From NCBI GenBank assembly GCA_002099365.1, contig MSED01000013.1:1550001-1614000 (forward strand): DNA of 64,000 bases, given 5' to 3'. Below are positions 10,898 through 24,200 of this stretch, piece by piece. Source of the stretch: Phialophora verrucosa (taxonomy: Eukaryota > Ascomycota > Eurotiomycetes > Chaetothyriales > Herpotrichiellaceae). The first letter of the stretch is position 1; every line of letters starts with the position of its first letter. Under the pieces are notes generated by a model that ran no database searches, was not told the origin of the DNA, and saw only the letters and a list, made by a program, of their open reading frames with translations. A program made the position numbers and the translations under genes.

Positions 10898-11968
10898 ATG
10901 GCTCAATCCTTTCCCGCACCTCAGCCGAAGCCATGGGAGACACTTTCGCCTCACCAGGAAGCCATGATCGAAACATGCAAGACTGGTCGGCCCCTTGAGC
11001 TAAAGAATTTGTTCAACGAACACCATATCAAGGAAGGATCCGAGCCTATTTCTTGTTATCAAGCAAAACAAGAAGGCGCACCGGCGACAGATCTACTATT
11101 CAAGGCAGCCATTTCTCATGGGCAAGAGTCAATCGTCAGATGCCTGCACTCTACGTATCCCACATACGATTTTCATAATCCTTGTATCGCCAGGGAGCTA
11201 GGGACAACGCGAAACCTTGACATGCTCAAGCTAATCCACTCCTACTGCCCTCGAATTGTCAGCTACTCATTCGATGACCACAGGACGTCTATGATGAGTT
11301 TGGCTCTTGCACAGGGGCCGGAGAATGGACCCTTCATCCACTTTCTTCTAGATCACGGGGCAATATCCATGAACGATGGCGGATACCTCGTCCATGGTGG
11401 AGCCGAAATATGCCCCGCCATCGAATACAATCAACCGATAGATATCATCAAGAAGATGATCCCGAAGACTCGGTTTCTTATATCCCCGCTGCTTATGGCA
11501 ATTGATCACAGGCGTGCGGATGCAGTTGAGGTACTCTTACCCGAAGACCATGCCAGGAGGAGACAAGTCGGGATGGAGGATTATTTGCAGGAGCCGCTGA
11601 AGGCTGCGCAGAAAACAAAAGACAAGGATACCATCGCTGTGGTAGAGCGCTTCATACATAAGGTCGAGCAGCAAGATGCCAAAGAGGCTGCAAAGAAACT
11701 ACGAGCCTCGAAGAAATGGTGGCAGTTCGGCACGGGAGCGAAGTGCGAAGACAACACAGGAGGCCTGGAGTCCAGCAACTTCAGCCGGACAGGCGGTACA
11801 AGCTGGTGGAGCTTGCCGTTAAAGAGTGGACATGAAGTGAAGTCTGCAGATGTCAGTGAGCAGGAGAAGAAGGAGAAGGAACCCTACGACACTTCCACGG
11901 ACGAGGAAACCAAGTCGGAACTCGGAGAAGAGGCATCGGAGCCGCCAGAGAAGCTGGGCTCAACATGA
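10898..11968 (+). CDS. Hypothetical protein with divergent ankyrin-like repeats
   Basis: Intronless frame of 356 aa from the ATG at 10898, chosen for its good context (A at -3, G at +4); an upstream in-frame ATG at 10835 would give 377 aa. The first ~260 residues show helical-repeat patterns reminiscent of weak ankyrin repeats, such as DLLFKAAISHGQESIVRCL, SLALAQGPENGPFIHFLLDHGA and LLMAIDHRRADAVEVLLPE. The last ~100 residues are charged and likely disordered: Lys/Ala-rich, then Ser/Thr/Glu-rich. No signal peptide or membrane segment is evident. It lies downstream of the HET gene in the same direction. Function unknown; the ankyrin assignment is by pattern only. Confidence 0.7.
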   Translation: MAQSFPAPQPKPWETLSPHQEAMIETCKTGRPLELKNLFNEHHIKEGSEPISCYQAKQEGAPATDLLFKAAISHGQESIVRCLHSTYPTYDFHNPCIARELGTTRNLDMLKLIHSYCPRIVSYSFDDHRTSMMSLALAQGPENGPFIHFLLDHGAISMNDGGYLVHGGAEICPAIEYNQPIDIIKKMIPKTRFLISPLLMAIDHRRADAVEVLLPEDHARRRQVGMEDYLQEPLKAAQKTKDKDTIAVVERFIHKVEQQDAKEAAKKLRASKKWWQFGTGAKCEDNTGGLESSNFSRTGGTSWWSLPLKSGHEVKSADVSEQEKKEKEPYDTSTDEETKSELGEEASEPPEKLGST

Positions 11969-12818
11969 GGTTCTCATTATCTGGCAACGCTATCCGCCTT
12001 CGTGGGCGAGGGCATCACGCTATACATTGTTCAATCCCTTGGATCACAACAGCAACCACAACACAAGCTATGAGATCGCTATTTTGGTGGGAAAAGGATA
12101 GTGTCTTCGCGCGGCTCATGCTCGTTTCGGTCTCGATCTGGTCTCTCGCGATCTCGGTCATCTCACAGCACGGAATACCTAACCCTGTTACTCTTTTTAC
12201 ATGTTACCTTTCACCCGGCCGAGCCTGTGGGCTAATTCTTCTTCACCGGAAAACTCTATAATGACGGCTTAACTTCGCCCAGCTGTATCTCGGGCGCCGG
12301 GCAGACTTGCCCTAACCGCACCAAGGAATGCTTCAACGCCTTTGCCAAGAGAATTGATGCGGCATATTATAAGGAGGAAGGCTAGGTCAATGACGTCGAC
12401 GGCCAGCACGCGGAGCCGAGTAAGGAAGGACGTCGTGCGAGGAAATTGCACCTTGTGGGCTTTACTGGAGTTATTACTAGCTTGGAGAATGTACGAGTAG
12501 TGACGTTGCCGAGTGCTAGTCGAGGCCTTTTTCTTTTCTTCTCGTCCTCTTGTCCCTATTGCAAACCCTTTTCCCCCACCTTTGCCACCTTCAATACTTA
12601 CACAGTCTATCGTTCTCACATTACGCCCAGCAGCCCTTTCTCCAGCGTTCTAGCCACTATCCCTTATTTAACAGCGACGTCGGTGTGGGATGTGTTTAGG
12701 GAGCGTCGATTTCACGATATCGTCCAAGAACGAAACACACACCCGGCCCGAGGCTGACCGCATATGCGCGAGGCTCGGTCCTGTCTCCCCTTGAGGATTT
12801 TGAGATCGTGATAGCCGC
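11969..12818. other. Intergenic region without a convincing gene
   Basis: Open frames of about 100 codons on both strands (for example 12619-12269 minus) have compositions unlike proteins and no family motifs. Pyrimidine-rich stretches around 12530-12600 could be untranslated leader. Nothing else recognised. Confidence 0.4.
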
Positions 12819-13980
12819 CTACGAGGTCCAGATTTGCAAGTCCTCTGGATTCACAGACGAATCTGACGCGTTCGTAGAAATAGTTCTGCCTGCGTGGTCA
12901 GTAGACTGAATCGTCACAACTGCCGCTGGCATGACGATGAGCTTGTGGTACGTTTCGGCATTAGCAGCGTGGGGACAATGTATGATGCAAGTTATAGTAT
13001 TCGGCCCTACTGCTGCCTCCTCTGCTCCTTCTTGGGCCTGTAGCTCGTCCCGAGGACTTCGGAATCCACTGCTTTCATCAGAGATGCATCGTGAACAGGT
13101 GGCGCTACCACCATCTGATGTGAAATCCATGACTCTCCACCAAAGGTCGTGGGAGTCTGGCACTTCTGGACCGCCGGTCGAGATGACAGGATCTGCTTCT
13201 CCTTCGCACTTGGGGTTTGCGGCTCTTGGTAGGACCAGTCCTGGATAACGCACTACAATGCCATCAGCATCCCACTGGGCAGCTGTCGCGTCATTATCTC
13301 TGATCGCGCGTCGTTCTCGTTGTCGAAAGCCATCAATGCCCACCTCCAGCCTGGTTGGGTCATCCGAGGCCCTGGCATAAAGACGATCCATTGGGGCAGC
13401 GCCGTTCGACTTGCCAGCAGCACCGTATACACTCAGTCACTGGCGCGGACGATATATCGCCATGTTCCCATCCGAGGAGATTTTACAGGCAGATGAATGT
13501 GTCTTCCGGCCTGCTCGTGGTCCGATATGTGCATGCTCCGAAGGCCTCGAGAACTCCAGTGCAGTGCCGTGCCGAAGCTCCCGCGAGGAAGCTTCCAACT
13601 CGGGGGTAGCAAACGTCACTGTCTTTCGAAGTCCCCTTGATTTCCTCTCCCGTGGCCTTTGAGCTGCATACGACTTTAGCTAGCCCATTGTCCAAACGAA
13701 AGAGGCGGCGTCGGTCCAGGGCATGCCTCCGACAGGGTCGATGGCGCGCTCCAAATAGGGGGAGATTCTGCGGACAAGGCTCATCATATCCTTGTTGCAA
13801 GTCAAGAATGGTGTTCTCGAACTTCACACCCAGCCGCAGGGCCAAGGACGGCCTCGTGTAAGGTCCAAAGCCTGCCGCATTCAGCCGCGCATCAGTTTCC
13901 AGTAAACATTGACGGCGTACTCCAAACCGAGTGAAAGAGAATACCGCAGTCTCGTGCGGATGTGCTGCTGAAGCGGATTC
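12819..13980 (-). pseudogene. Unidentified minus-strand gene, apparently disrupted
   Basis: Two long minus-strand frames have protein-like composition. One runs from about 13970 to 13483, with segments such as DARLNAAGFGPYTRPSLALRL and ISPYLERAIDPVGGMPW in alternating frames. The other is 13391-12819 (190 aa), with TRLEVGIDGFRQRERRAIRD and WDADGIVVRYPGLVLPRA. Changes of frame near 13700 and a stop at 13483 prevent a single reading frame, and I could not place standard introns that restore one. I do not recognise the family. It ends about 340 bp from the giant insertion and may have decayed along with it. It could also be a real multi-exon gene that I failed to splice. Confidence 0.4.
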
Positions 13981-14312
13981 GTGGTCACACGATCATGGGT
14001 CAAGTTGGGGCAAAGGATGATGGATGCTTGGTTGACGGCCTGCTCTCCCAGCACCTCCCATAGAATCCCAAAGTAGGGCTAGTCTTGAAGAAAGTTCACA
14101 AACGGCATTTTGCCTCCGGTATTCGATTGTTTCTATCGTGGAATAGTTCTGGTCCCATTGATTGACTACAACTGATGTTGCTGGACAGTCAATGGGAAAT
14201 CGTGGATAGACGTTTAAATACAAAACCTGTTTTGGAGGTTCGCTCGAACGCCAACGACAAAACCCCATATTGTGCCCCTCTTAGACCTGCACGCCTCCGG
14301 AACTCTCGACTC
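13981..14312. other. Unique flank left of the giant insertion
   Basis: Normal base composition with CpA and TpG present, so not RIP-affected. No gene recognised. It ends at the 8-bp target duplication of the insertion. Confidence 0.5.
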
Positions 14313-14320
14313 GACGGCCT
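14313..14320. repeat. Left target-site duplication, GACGGCCT
   Basis: Exact 8-bp match to 46015-46022 in the same orientation, directly abutting the outer end of each 56-bp inverted repeat. This is what a transposase-generated target duplication looks like. Confidence 0.85.
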
Positions 14321-14376
14321 CGGAACGTATGCGGACACGCGACTTAGCAGGCATTATCGTACCGCAGGCACTTCGG
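14321..14376 (+). repeat. Left terminal inverted repeat (56 bp)
   Basis: Begins CGGAACGTATGCGGACAC and is the reverse complement of 45959-46014 with one mismatch (A at 14346 against the complement of C). It is GC-balanced and keeps its CpA/TpG dinucleotides, unlike the interior starting ~60 bp further in. Confidence 0.9.
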
Positions 14377-16591
14377 TTAAACCTTTGCCGGGCTTCCGGC
14401 GGAGCTTCTTTGTACGGGCCGTACAGCTAAATAAACTCCTATTATAGTGCTATATTCTTTTACTGTAATATATATAATCTCGCTGTCGTACCTTACCGTC
14501 GCCTCTTTTAATAATAGTATTATAAATCTTAGCCTTATTATCTAGCCTTATACGCCTCTTAAGACTTACTAATCTCGCCTATAGCCCTCGATTCTAGATA
14601 TTTCTTTATATAAGCTCTCCGCCTCTTCTCTCTATCTAGTCTTAGTAGCGCGGTCGAGCTTAGTAGCTTATATTTAGAAGCTAGCGGAGGTAAGGGCTTT
14701 AGTAACAGTATTCGGTACCGGCGAAGTCTCTCTACGGTAGTAGGTATCCGGATTAGTAAAGTCTAACTTTAGTATAATAGTATAATAATTCTTATAATAA
14801 TTTATATAGCTATATATATTTCTTTTACTTATTTATAAGTTTACTAATACTATTATCTCTCCGCTAGTTTATTTACTATAAGGCCTCGTGTATTTACCTT
14901 CCTATATACCTTCTTCTTTACCTAGGTATATTTTAGTATAGAGTCTAGGTTAAGGACTAGTATCTCTTACTGTTAAGGCTGTTAGCTTAGGCTTAACGCT
15001 ATTCGGTCTATAATAGTAAGTCGTATCTAAGGCTAGAGGTAAAGAGGTAAATCGTCTATAAAAGGTACTTAATTTATTAATTTAATTAATATATTACTAC
15101 TATTAAGCTACTATCGAAGATAATAAAGAAACTATTATAAGGCTTCTCTAGTAGTCTAAAATAGATATAAATAATAAATATAAGGAAGCTTAAATTATAA
15201 TAATAACTAGTATATATACTCGCCTATTTAAGGCGGGTTTATAAAGCTTATTTTATTTAGCTTATTCTATTTATTTATAACTATCTAAAGAGTAAAGTTA
15301 ATAATTATTATATAGAGGTTTATAAAGATAGGCGCCTATACTAAATAAATATACGCTATAATATCTTTATCTCTCTATATCTTTATATCTTTAATTAGCT
15401 AAGTAATTATTTAAGCTAATATTATTATAAATATCTTAAGACTAAGCTAACTGTTTATTATTAACTTAAGGATAATATAATAAGACTTTAACCTTTAACT
15501 TAAGTAATAGCCTAGATTAAAGTTTAATTAGGTATAATACTGAATAATCTTATCCTCTTTTAGTTACTATATTATTATAATATATTCTTTAGAGGGCCTC
15601 TTTAGATAGTTATAAAGGCTAGTATAGTTTATCTTAAGGTCTTTTATAGTAATTAATTAAATATATCTCTAAATAAAGTCTTTTAAACTAAATATCTTAA
15701 GGCCCTTCGAGTCCTAGCCGCTAGTAATCTTAAGGTAAATATAATTCTTTCGAAATCTAGCGTATATTACCTCGGCCGTATACTACTCGTATATCTAGTA
15801 TTTAGCCTCCGGAAACTACTCGGTAAAAGATAAAAGAATAGCCCTAGCTTAGTTAAAGATAACAATAATAGGTAATATTATTCTAATAGGTTAATATACC
15901 TTTAGAGACTTTTAAAAGAAGGAATAAGAGATATAAATCTTCGTCTTTATAATATAAAAAGGTAATTAAAAAGGTATTACTATTTAAAAGTATATTAATA
16001 ACGATAATAATTAGTAATCTTACTTTATTTATATTAAAGGTAATATTAATAATCTATATATATAGAACTAGTAATATATTATATACTTACTATTATTAAT
16101 TTTAAGTATATAAACTAAATCTAAAGAAGCTTCTTATTAATATAGTATTTATAAATAAATCTAGCTATATTAAAGATATATAAAAAACCTTTAATCGTCT
16201 TATTATCTTTACTATCTAAGGTTTAGTATTTTTAAAGGTTATAGTACTTATACTGTATAAAAGATATACTACTTCTATTAATAGTATTAAGGACTTATCG
16301 ATTTAATAAATATAGTAGTATAGCGATACGGTATACTTTAGTATAGGCTTTAAGGACTTAATACGCTTTAAGATATTTATAGTAACGTTAATAGATAAAA
16401 GGGTTTAAGGCTAGAGGGTAGTTATTATAAACTATTAATTTAATAATAAGAATAAAGGCCTTCTTACTACTATATTTATTAATTAACTTCTATAAAATAG
16501 TATAAGATTATTAATAATTTATTTAATAAATAATTATATTATATATATACTCGCCGATAATTTTACCCTCTTTATCCTTCTTAATAATAAG

Positions 16592-16610
16592 TAGACTATA
16601 GATTAGACAG
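16592..16610 (+). repeat. Isolated 19-bp end related to the small TIR element
   Basis: TAGACTATAGATTAGACAG differs from the left TIR at 41298 only by G-to-A and C-to-T changes of the RIP type. A GGGTCGGGT sequence follows within 10 bp, as also occurs inside the element at 41.3-41.8 kb. I did not find the partner end, so this may be a longer relative or a broken copy. Confidence 0.5.
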
Positions 16611-19600
16611 TTTCGGGTCGGGTTATAGAGGCTTTTATCCGGTCCGACAATAGTACTCGGACACTTTTACCCTATCCGAGCCTAAGTCCGATTAGTCTTA
16701 GATATAATACTCGGACGGGTCGGGTTTTACTAAGACCGTCCGAAATATTCTTAATAATTATAATACTAGTATATATTATAGTAAGCGATATTTTAAATAT
16801 ATAAGTATTATAATAATTAGTATAGGCCGAAAGAGTCTATTAAGTTTAAAATATTTAAGTATAGATATATTACTCTATATTATAGTTATTATATTATACT
16901 ACTACTAGGCTATTTAAATATTATTATTTCTACTATCGCTTAAGGCTATTATAATTAATTATATAAGACATTAAGGTAATTATCTATAGTAATACTACTA
17001 GTAACTTAAGAGCTATAGTAGACTTATTATTATTATTCGTAAGATATACTTTATTAAGACTATTAGCTACCGCCTCTATAATATCTCTAGTTATAATTAC
17101 TCTTTATTTATCTTTATAAATAACTTAATTACTTCTCGATACTTAAAGTTCTAGTTAATACTAGTTAGCCTTAAGCGGAGTAATCTATATTTATTAAAGT
17201 ATATATTAATTAACCGCTATATTTATAATAATATTAAATATAATATTAATAATTAAATTATCTATAAACGAAACACTTTATAAGCTATAGGTCCTTAGGC
17301 TAAATAGTAACGTACTTAGTATAGATAGTATATAGGTTAGTATCTACTAAAAGGTTAATATAGTAATAATAAATACAATAGTTCTTAAGCTAAATACCTT
17401 TTAAATAAATAACTAGAAAAGCTTTAACCGCCTCTTTTAATATACTTAATATTAACTTTTATATATAAAAGTCTTTATAAGTATAACTTTATATAACTTT
17501 TTAATAAAGTCGAGAGAATAATATAAACTATATATATCCTCTTTTTATAAATATCTTAATAATAATAAATTTTATATAATATAGCGGCTATTATTATATT
17601 AATTATTTTAAATAGTAATAATTACTATAATAAATATTTATTATTAAGTTTATATTATCTCTTTATATTTCCCTTCTTTTTCTAAATCTTTATATTTTAC
17701 TATTTATAATCTATAGAAGCTAATACTATAAATCTACTTATTAATTTCGTCTTTTTTTATAGTTTTACTTACTACTAAAGGGTCTTACCTTTAGTCCGAG
17801 ACTTAAGTAGGCTTTTATACTCTTATCGCGAGAGCCTAATTTTATATTCGGAGCTAGGGTTAGAGGGAAAGGACTCTTAAGAGCTTAGCTCTTTAAGGGT
17901 TAATTATTAAAAGGTAGGCTCTTAGGGGATAGGCTCCTTAAGGATAGGCTACTAAGGGTAAGCTTTTAAGGGTAGCCTATAGGTTTATAGGCTAGTTCTA
18001 TATTAGTATATTTAGTAAAAAGAGTAAGTAATATATATTTAGTATTCTACTTTATTTATCTTAAAGCTAAATTAATAACCGCTTAAAAGAATTATATAAA
18101 GATAATTATATTAAAGATAGATTTAACTAAATTTTTTAAATACTTCTAGTCCTTATAATATATATCTTTAAATATTTAATAATTTAAAAATATATCTTTT
18201 AGCTATTTAATATAAATATTTTAATTAAGTTCTAGTTAACTAATAATTTTATATAGCTTTAAATATAATATTAGTAATATTACTATTAAAGTAATAGAAG
18301 TAAAAAGGGTTTATTAGCTTAATTAATACTACTAAAATCTTATATAAACTTTTCTTTTAAGATATTCTAGTTTAACGCTTAGAAGGCCTTTATTTTTATC
18401 TATATTTACTTTATTAAAAAGGATTAATATAGAGACTATTATAAATATAGAAGAGATATTAACCTTAGTATATACGCTTAAAGGCTAAAAGATAAAAATA
18501 TATATAAAGATCCTTAGGAGATAGATTATTAAGCGATTACCTTAATTATTAAAGCTTAAACTAATAATTTAAATTTTTTAAACTTTATAGCTTATATATA
18601 TTATTAATCTTAACTTAATACTTTAGGTCTAAAAATAAATAAAGATTAAAATAATTACCTTTATAAGCTCTTAAAGCTCTCTTATCTTAATAAGTAATAT
18701 TAGTTATTATAGTAGCCGCTTTTATTATAGTTATAATATTCTATATAAAGACCTTTAGCTATTTAATAAAGGTAAAGGGAGAGATAAAAATTAAGATAAA
18801 GAATAAAGGATAAAAGTAAAATAAGAAAAGAAAAAATAATAACTTAAGTAAAGATAAGGATAAAGTAAAATAAAGCTAAAAGTAAAGTAACCGGATTTAT
18901 TTTTTAAAGGATTAATTATATTAATATAATTTTACTTCGCCTTTAAATCTTTTAAGTATATAAAGAGCTATATCTTTATTTACTATACTCGCTTTACTAT
19001 AATAAATAATATAATAATCTCTATAATTAAATCTCTTTATTTTAATTATTATTATTTTATTAGCTTAAATTCTTACCTTTACCTAATAAATAAGTCTATT
19101 AGTAACTTATCCTAGATTCTCTTCTTTTTAGTAAATTTAATTAGATTAATATTACTTTCGGGCGCCTCTTTTTAAGATACTTATAATAGTTCTTATAATA
19201 AGACTATTACTCTAGAGCCTAATCTTTATCTATTTAAGCCTAAAAGTAGTCTAATATCTTAATTATCTACTACTCGTCTTTTTATATCTTTATTTCTAAT
19301 TTAGTTAATACTTAAGTATAAATTAGTTATAAACTTTATTTTTTATTTTCTATAAGATTTATAACTACTATACTTAATATTAAGGGCGGTATTACCTTAG
19401 GACCTCTAGGCGCGCGGCTTAAGTTATAGAGACCTTTTATAGCGACGCCCTAACCTCTTACCGTAACTAAAAAACTTAATTCTCGCTTTAAGGTAAAGTT
19501 TTAACCGCTACTCTCTAGTAATTTATATGCTTTATTAATATAAGACTATCCCTTCTCGGCGCGACTATCCTTTTTATTATTATTTTATAAAGATCGCTTT

Positions 19601-19811
19601 CTTTTAGTTAATAACCTATTAGTAAAGGTAGTAATATCGCGACTATAATTAATAATACTATAATCTTAAATAGAGGTAGTAATACTATAAGCTTAATTAA
19701 TAATACTATAACGCTAGATAAGAGTACTAAAATTAAAGTTACTTTATAAAGTATTATAGTCTTAACTAGTAGCTCTATAATCTCGAGTAAAGGTACTAAG
19801 ATTAAGATTAC

Positions 19812-19990
19812 TTTATAAAGTACTATAACTATAACCTTAACTTTTAACTTTTTTAGCTAACGAGCTATTTATTAAAGCGCTATAACTATAATCTTAACTT
19901 TTAGCTCTTTTAGCCGGCGGGCTATTTATTAAAGCGCTATAATTATAATCTTAACTTTTAGCTTTCTTAATAGGCGGGCTATTTATTATA
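19812..19990 (+). repeat. 57-bp tandem repeat, about three units
   Basis: The word GCTATTTATTAAAGCGCTAT or its variant recurs at 19864, 19921 and 19978, exactly 57 bp apart, with AACTTTTAGCT-like sequence between. A period divisible by three (19 codons) suggests a repeat inside a former coding region. Related, less regular repeats occupy 19620-19811. Confidence 0.6.
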
Positions 19991-20975
19991 TTTTTCTTTA
20001 GAGGAAGTTAAATATTTATTACTAGGTCTATAATAGTTATTATAATAGTTATAATAATCTCTAAGTTATTTATAGCTTATACTTCCCGAAGCTACTTATA
20101 TAAGATATCTTAGCTAAAGACTTTAATTATTAGTTCCCTACCTTAATATATAGATTTAGGTAAATTTACCGAAGCTTTTAATATATATCTTTAGTTAATC
20201 TCTTATTAATCTTATCTTAAACTATTACTTAACCTATATAAATATTATAATAGCGATATTAAAAGGAAACTAACGAGTTTAAGGGCTATATTTTATAAAG
20301 AGATTAGTTCTAGTCATTAAATAGCCTTTTTTTAAAGTTTTGAGTCTAGAAATAAAGCTAGAATACGTTAGTATAAAGTTAGTTATTTTATAAGAATATA
20401 GTAAGAACTATTACTAACTTTTATTAGGCTTCGGCTTAATAAAGGGATAATTTTAGTTATAAAGTATATTTCTTATATTATAAAGGTATATTAAGCCAAC
20501 TTTAGTTAAATTATATAAATTTAGTATATAAAATTAGTATAGTAATTATTATATTTTATACTTAAACTTATTTATCGCCTTATATATATTTCTTATTAGT
20601 TTATAATAATTTAAGAGCTAATATATTAAAAGTATATTAAGTATAGTTTATAAAATAAATTCCCCTTTACCAAAGTCTTCTTTCTACTTAATTTATATCT
20701 TAGTTAGCTTTATATATTCCAATAGAAGTATTATATATTTCGCCGTAAAAGTAAGACTACTAAATATAATACTTATCTTAAGGTCTAGTATAAGATTATA
20801 TAAAAAAATATATAGATTTATATTATAGTCCTAATCTAGAGTAGAAGATACTTAATATATATCTTTAATATCTATATCTTTATTACTAATAAACTAATCT
20901 TTAATTTTTAAATTCTATATATTTATATTAATATTTATAATAATAAATTAAAAATTAAGTAAAGGAAATTAGTAT

Positions 20976-21274
20976 TAAACTAGAGTAAGGCTTTATAGCC
21001 TCTAGGTAGAGGGTTATACAGTAGTAAGCACTACCTCTTTATCCCCGGTACACTATATAGTAATAAATAGCTTTATAAATAATAGTATTATATATTTTAT
21101 TACTTATAATATATATATATATTAAATATATATAACTACTCTATCTATAATATATAGTAGAGGTATATAGCCTCACGCTAAGGATTTAACTAATTAAATA
21201 GTATAGTTACTTATCTATATATTATATAGGTATATATAGCTAATTAGCGCTATAAGTATTACCGCCCTATTATA
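20976..21274 (-). repeat. 3' LTR of retroelement A (299 bp)
   Basis: Outer left LTR. It aligns throughout with the other three LTRs, with differences mostly C/T and G/A. It starts TAAACTAG on the plus strand, from TGAACTAG in the least mutated copy. Confidence 0.85.
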
Positions 21275-24200
21275 TCCCTCTTTTATCGCTCGCTTCTTAA
21301 CGACCTCGCTTAAGCACTCTTAGAACTAATCTTATTATCTTTTGTAAGCTTCTTTATTATCTCTCTAAAGTTATTAATTTACTTATCTTTTAATTTCTTT
21401 AGACTTCTTATTCTCGGTTTAGGAGATAACTCTATAGCCTTTATCTTATATTTAACTATTCTATAGATATCCTATATAACCTTATATCGATCCCTAATAT
21501 CTATAGTAACAGCTAAAAGTATCTATTAAAGGCGTCGAGATTTATACGTCTCTATATTAATAATAGCTATAGTATTCTTAATAACCTAGAGTCTATAGCT
21601 ATAAGTATTATCTTATTAATTTAAAATAAGCTTTACCTCGCGCGGAGTAATACTAAAGACTTTAATACTTAGCTATTTAATAAAGAAGTTTATTATAGTT
21701 ATAGCTCCTTAAGTTTAGGTTAGTAAGGAATTAATAATTAAGTAGGACTAAGTTATAGCGTTAGCGATAAAGAATAGCTAATAGTTTCCTTCTTCTTTTA
21801 AGTTATTATTAAATATAATAAGGCGTCTTATATAGTTATTTATATCTCCCTAACCTTTAAACTTAACTATTTATTTAGCTTTAAGATAAGAATTAATTTA
21901 GCTTTAGAATATTAAGCTTATAATATATTTATATTATATATAAGTCTCTTTATAACGGAAAGTAATTCTAGCTTCGATAAAGAAGTTACTAACCTATCCG
22001 GAATTAATAAGATTAAGGCGAGCTATCTTTAGATTATAAGATAAAATATTAATTATATAATAATTAAGATAACTAAAAAGAACTTAATAGCGCCGCTAAC
22101 TTTATTCCTTTTCTTATCTTTTAATTAGTTAGTTAAGACCTTTTATTAAATCTTTATAATATACTATAATTTATTCTAGACCTTTAAGGTATAATCTAAT
22201 ACCCTTCTTAGCTATATAGAGATATATAGCTATATAGAATTTAGATATATATTTTACGAGTAGCGATAGCGCGCTAATTATCTCGTCGGCTTTAAATTTA
22301 TAATAATATACTATATCTTCCTTTATTACTAGTAGCTTTTATAGCTTAAAGTTCTACTAATAAATATATCGCTAGATTATTAACTAGATAAACTAAATAG
22401 CTAGTTAAATATTTAGGATTAAATTTAATAATATTAAAGAAGTATTAACTATAATTAACCCGAGCGGAGGAATAATACTAAAGGGATTTATAATATATAT
22501 TCCTTAGTTTATAGTTTACTAACTAATTTTAATACTATAGAATATATTAAAGATTTTTAGCTTCTTTATAAATAATTTATATATAGATATTAAAATATTA
22601 AGGTTAAGAGTTATTATTTATAAATAAGGTCTTTTTAGTACTCTTAAGATATTAATAAAGTTATTCTTTATTAGCTTTATTTATTCTTTACTTTCGAGAA
22701 TAGAATAAAGTTCGCCGAGCTTTATAAGCTAAATTAATTCTTTTTAATATATCTTAACTAAATTTAATTTAATTATTACTATACTTTACTATAGCTTTAT
22801 AGAAATTAGCGCTATAGGACTTAGAGTTTAAGGCGATTCTAGACTAATTTACTTAATTTATTTCCGCTAAATACTTAATCGCGTAGTTAAGGTAATAGTA
22901 AACTTACTTAATCTTAAAAAATTCGTAATTATAGGAGTAAGAAGCTTATCGGTCTCCTTATATATAATAAACCGATAACTAATAGTCTTTAATATAAACT
23001 TAATAATTTACTTTAGCGGTATAAATAAAGCTATCTTCGTATTTAAACATCCTTTTAAGGTAATTAAGTTTATATAGTTAAAAGGTCGAGCGCCGACTTA
23101 ATATAATTTATTTACTTTAATTAATCTATATCTCCTAATTATAAGAGCCTATTTAGGATTACTTCGATTTTAGTCTTAGATAGCTTTATTAATAGCCGCG
23201 CCTCTATCTATAATAATTTATAAATCGCTAGCGGTTAAATATAATATAATAAAGAAGTAACGCTTTAGTTTCGGCTACCTCTTAATTCTTATAAATTAAT
23301 AAATTATCTTATATAAAGCTATTTATAGTATTATTAGAGGCGTCTTATTAAAATATAATAAGTATTTTTAAATATATTAGTACTAATCTAATAAAGTAAT
23401 AATATCTCCGCTATATAAAATAATTAATTAATTAAAGAATTCTATAAAAGTCTAGAGAGATAGCTTTATAATTACCTTTAAGGATAACTTAATATTCTTA
23501 TCTTTATATTTACTAATAAATATTTTAATATCGCTTATATATATATAGTTTAAAAGAAATTTCGATTAGAGTTCTCTTTAATAATTATATCTCTTACTAA
23601 ATTCTTCTTTCCCGGAAACTAATATATAGTACTTCTTAAATTTAATCTTAATAAATTTATAATACTTTATTAAGTTATAAACCTTTTAGGCTATCGCGTT
23701 ACGCTAGTTACTTATTTTTTTATACTTAATCTCGACATAGCTAAAGAAGTTATTAATACGATCCGAATTATCCTAATTAATAACTTTAACGGTAACTTTA
23801 AGGGATATTTCTTTAGTTCGGGTAGAGTAGCGTACTAATAAGACAGGCTAGTTATCAACCGCATAGGTATTAGGAGCTTAGTATTTTTATCGTCGGCTAG
23901 TAGGAACTATAGAATTAGAATTTAGCTAAATAATTAGCGGCTTTAGTTATAATTAACGCTAAGCTTTAAATATCTTAATAGTAGAATTAATCTAGACTTT
24001 TAATAAGAAGCTATAAAGATAAATTTAAAAGATAATAAAAATAAAGTATATAGTTAAATAAAGCTTATAGTATAATTAAAATATTAAAGAAAAAGAGAAA
24101 AGATAAACTTAATAAAAATATTAATAGTTATAGAGGTATTAAAGATTAATTTAAAGATTCTAAAATAATTTAAAAGATTAAACTAATAATAAAAAAGAAC

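Larger units (their letters stand above)
14377..20975. other. RIP-saturated left arm of the carrier transposon
   Basis: 6.6 kb of AT-rich DNA with almost no CpA or TpG and no open frame. It probably held the transposase gene, but I could not recognise transposase motifs through the mutations. It contains a fragment like the end of the small TIR element (16592), GC-richer stretches with GGGTCGGGT words (16610-16740), short AGGCT-type repeats (about 17800-18000) and a 57-bp tandem repeat (19.8-20.0 kb). Further nested fragments are likely but cannot be delimited by eye. Confidence 0.6.

Noticed and set aside
12269..12619. 116-codon minus-strand open frame
   Set aside because: Low-complexity, basic, no motifs; overlaps pyrimidine-rich non-coding sequence.
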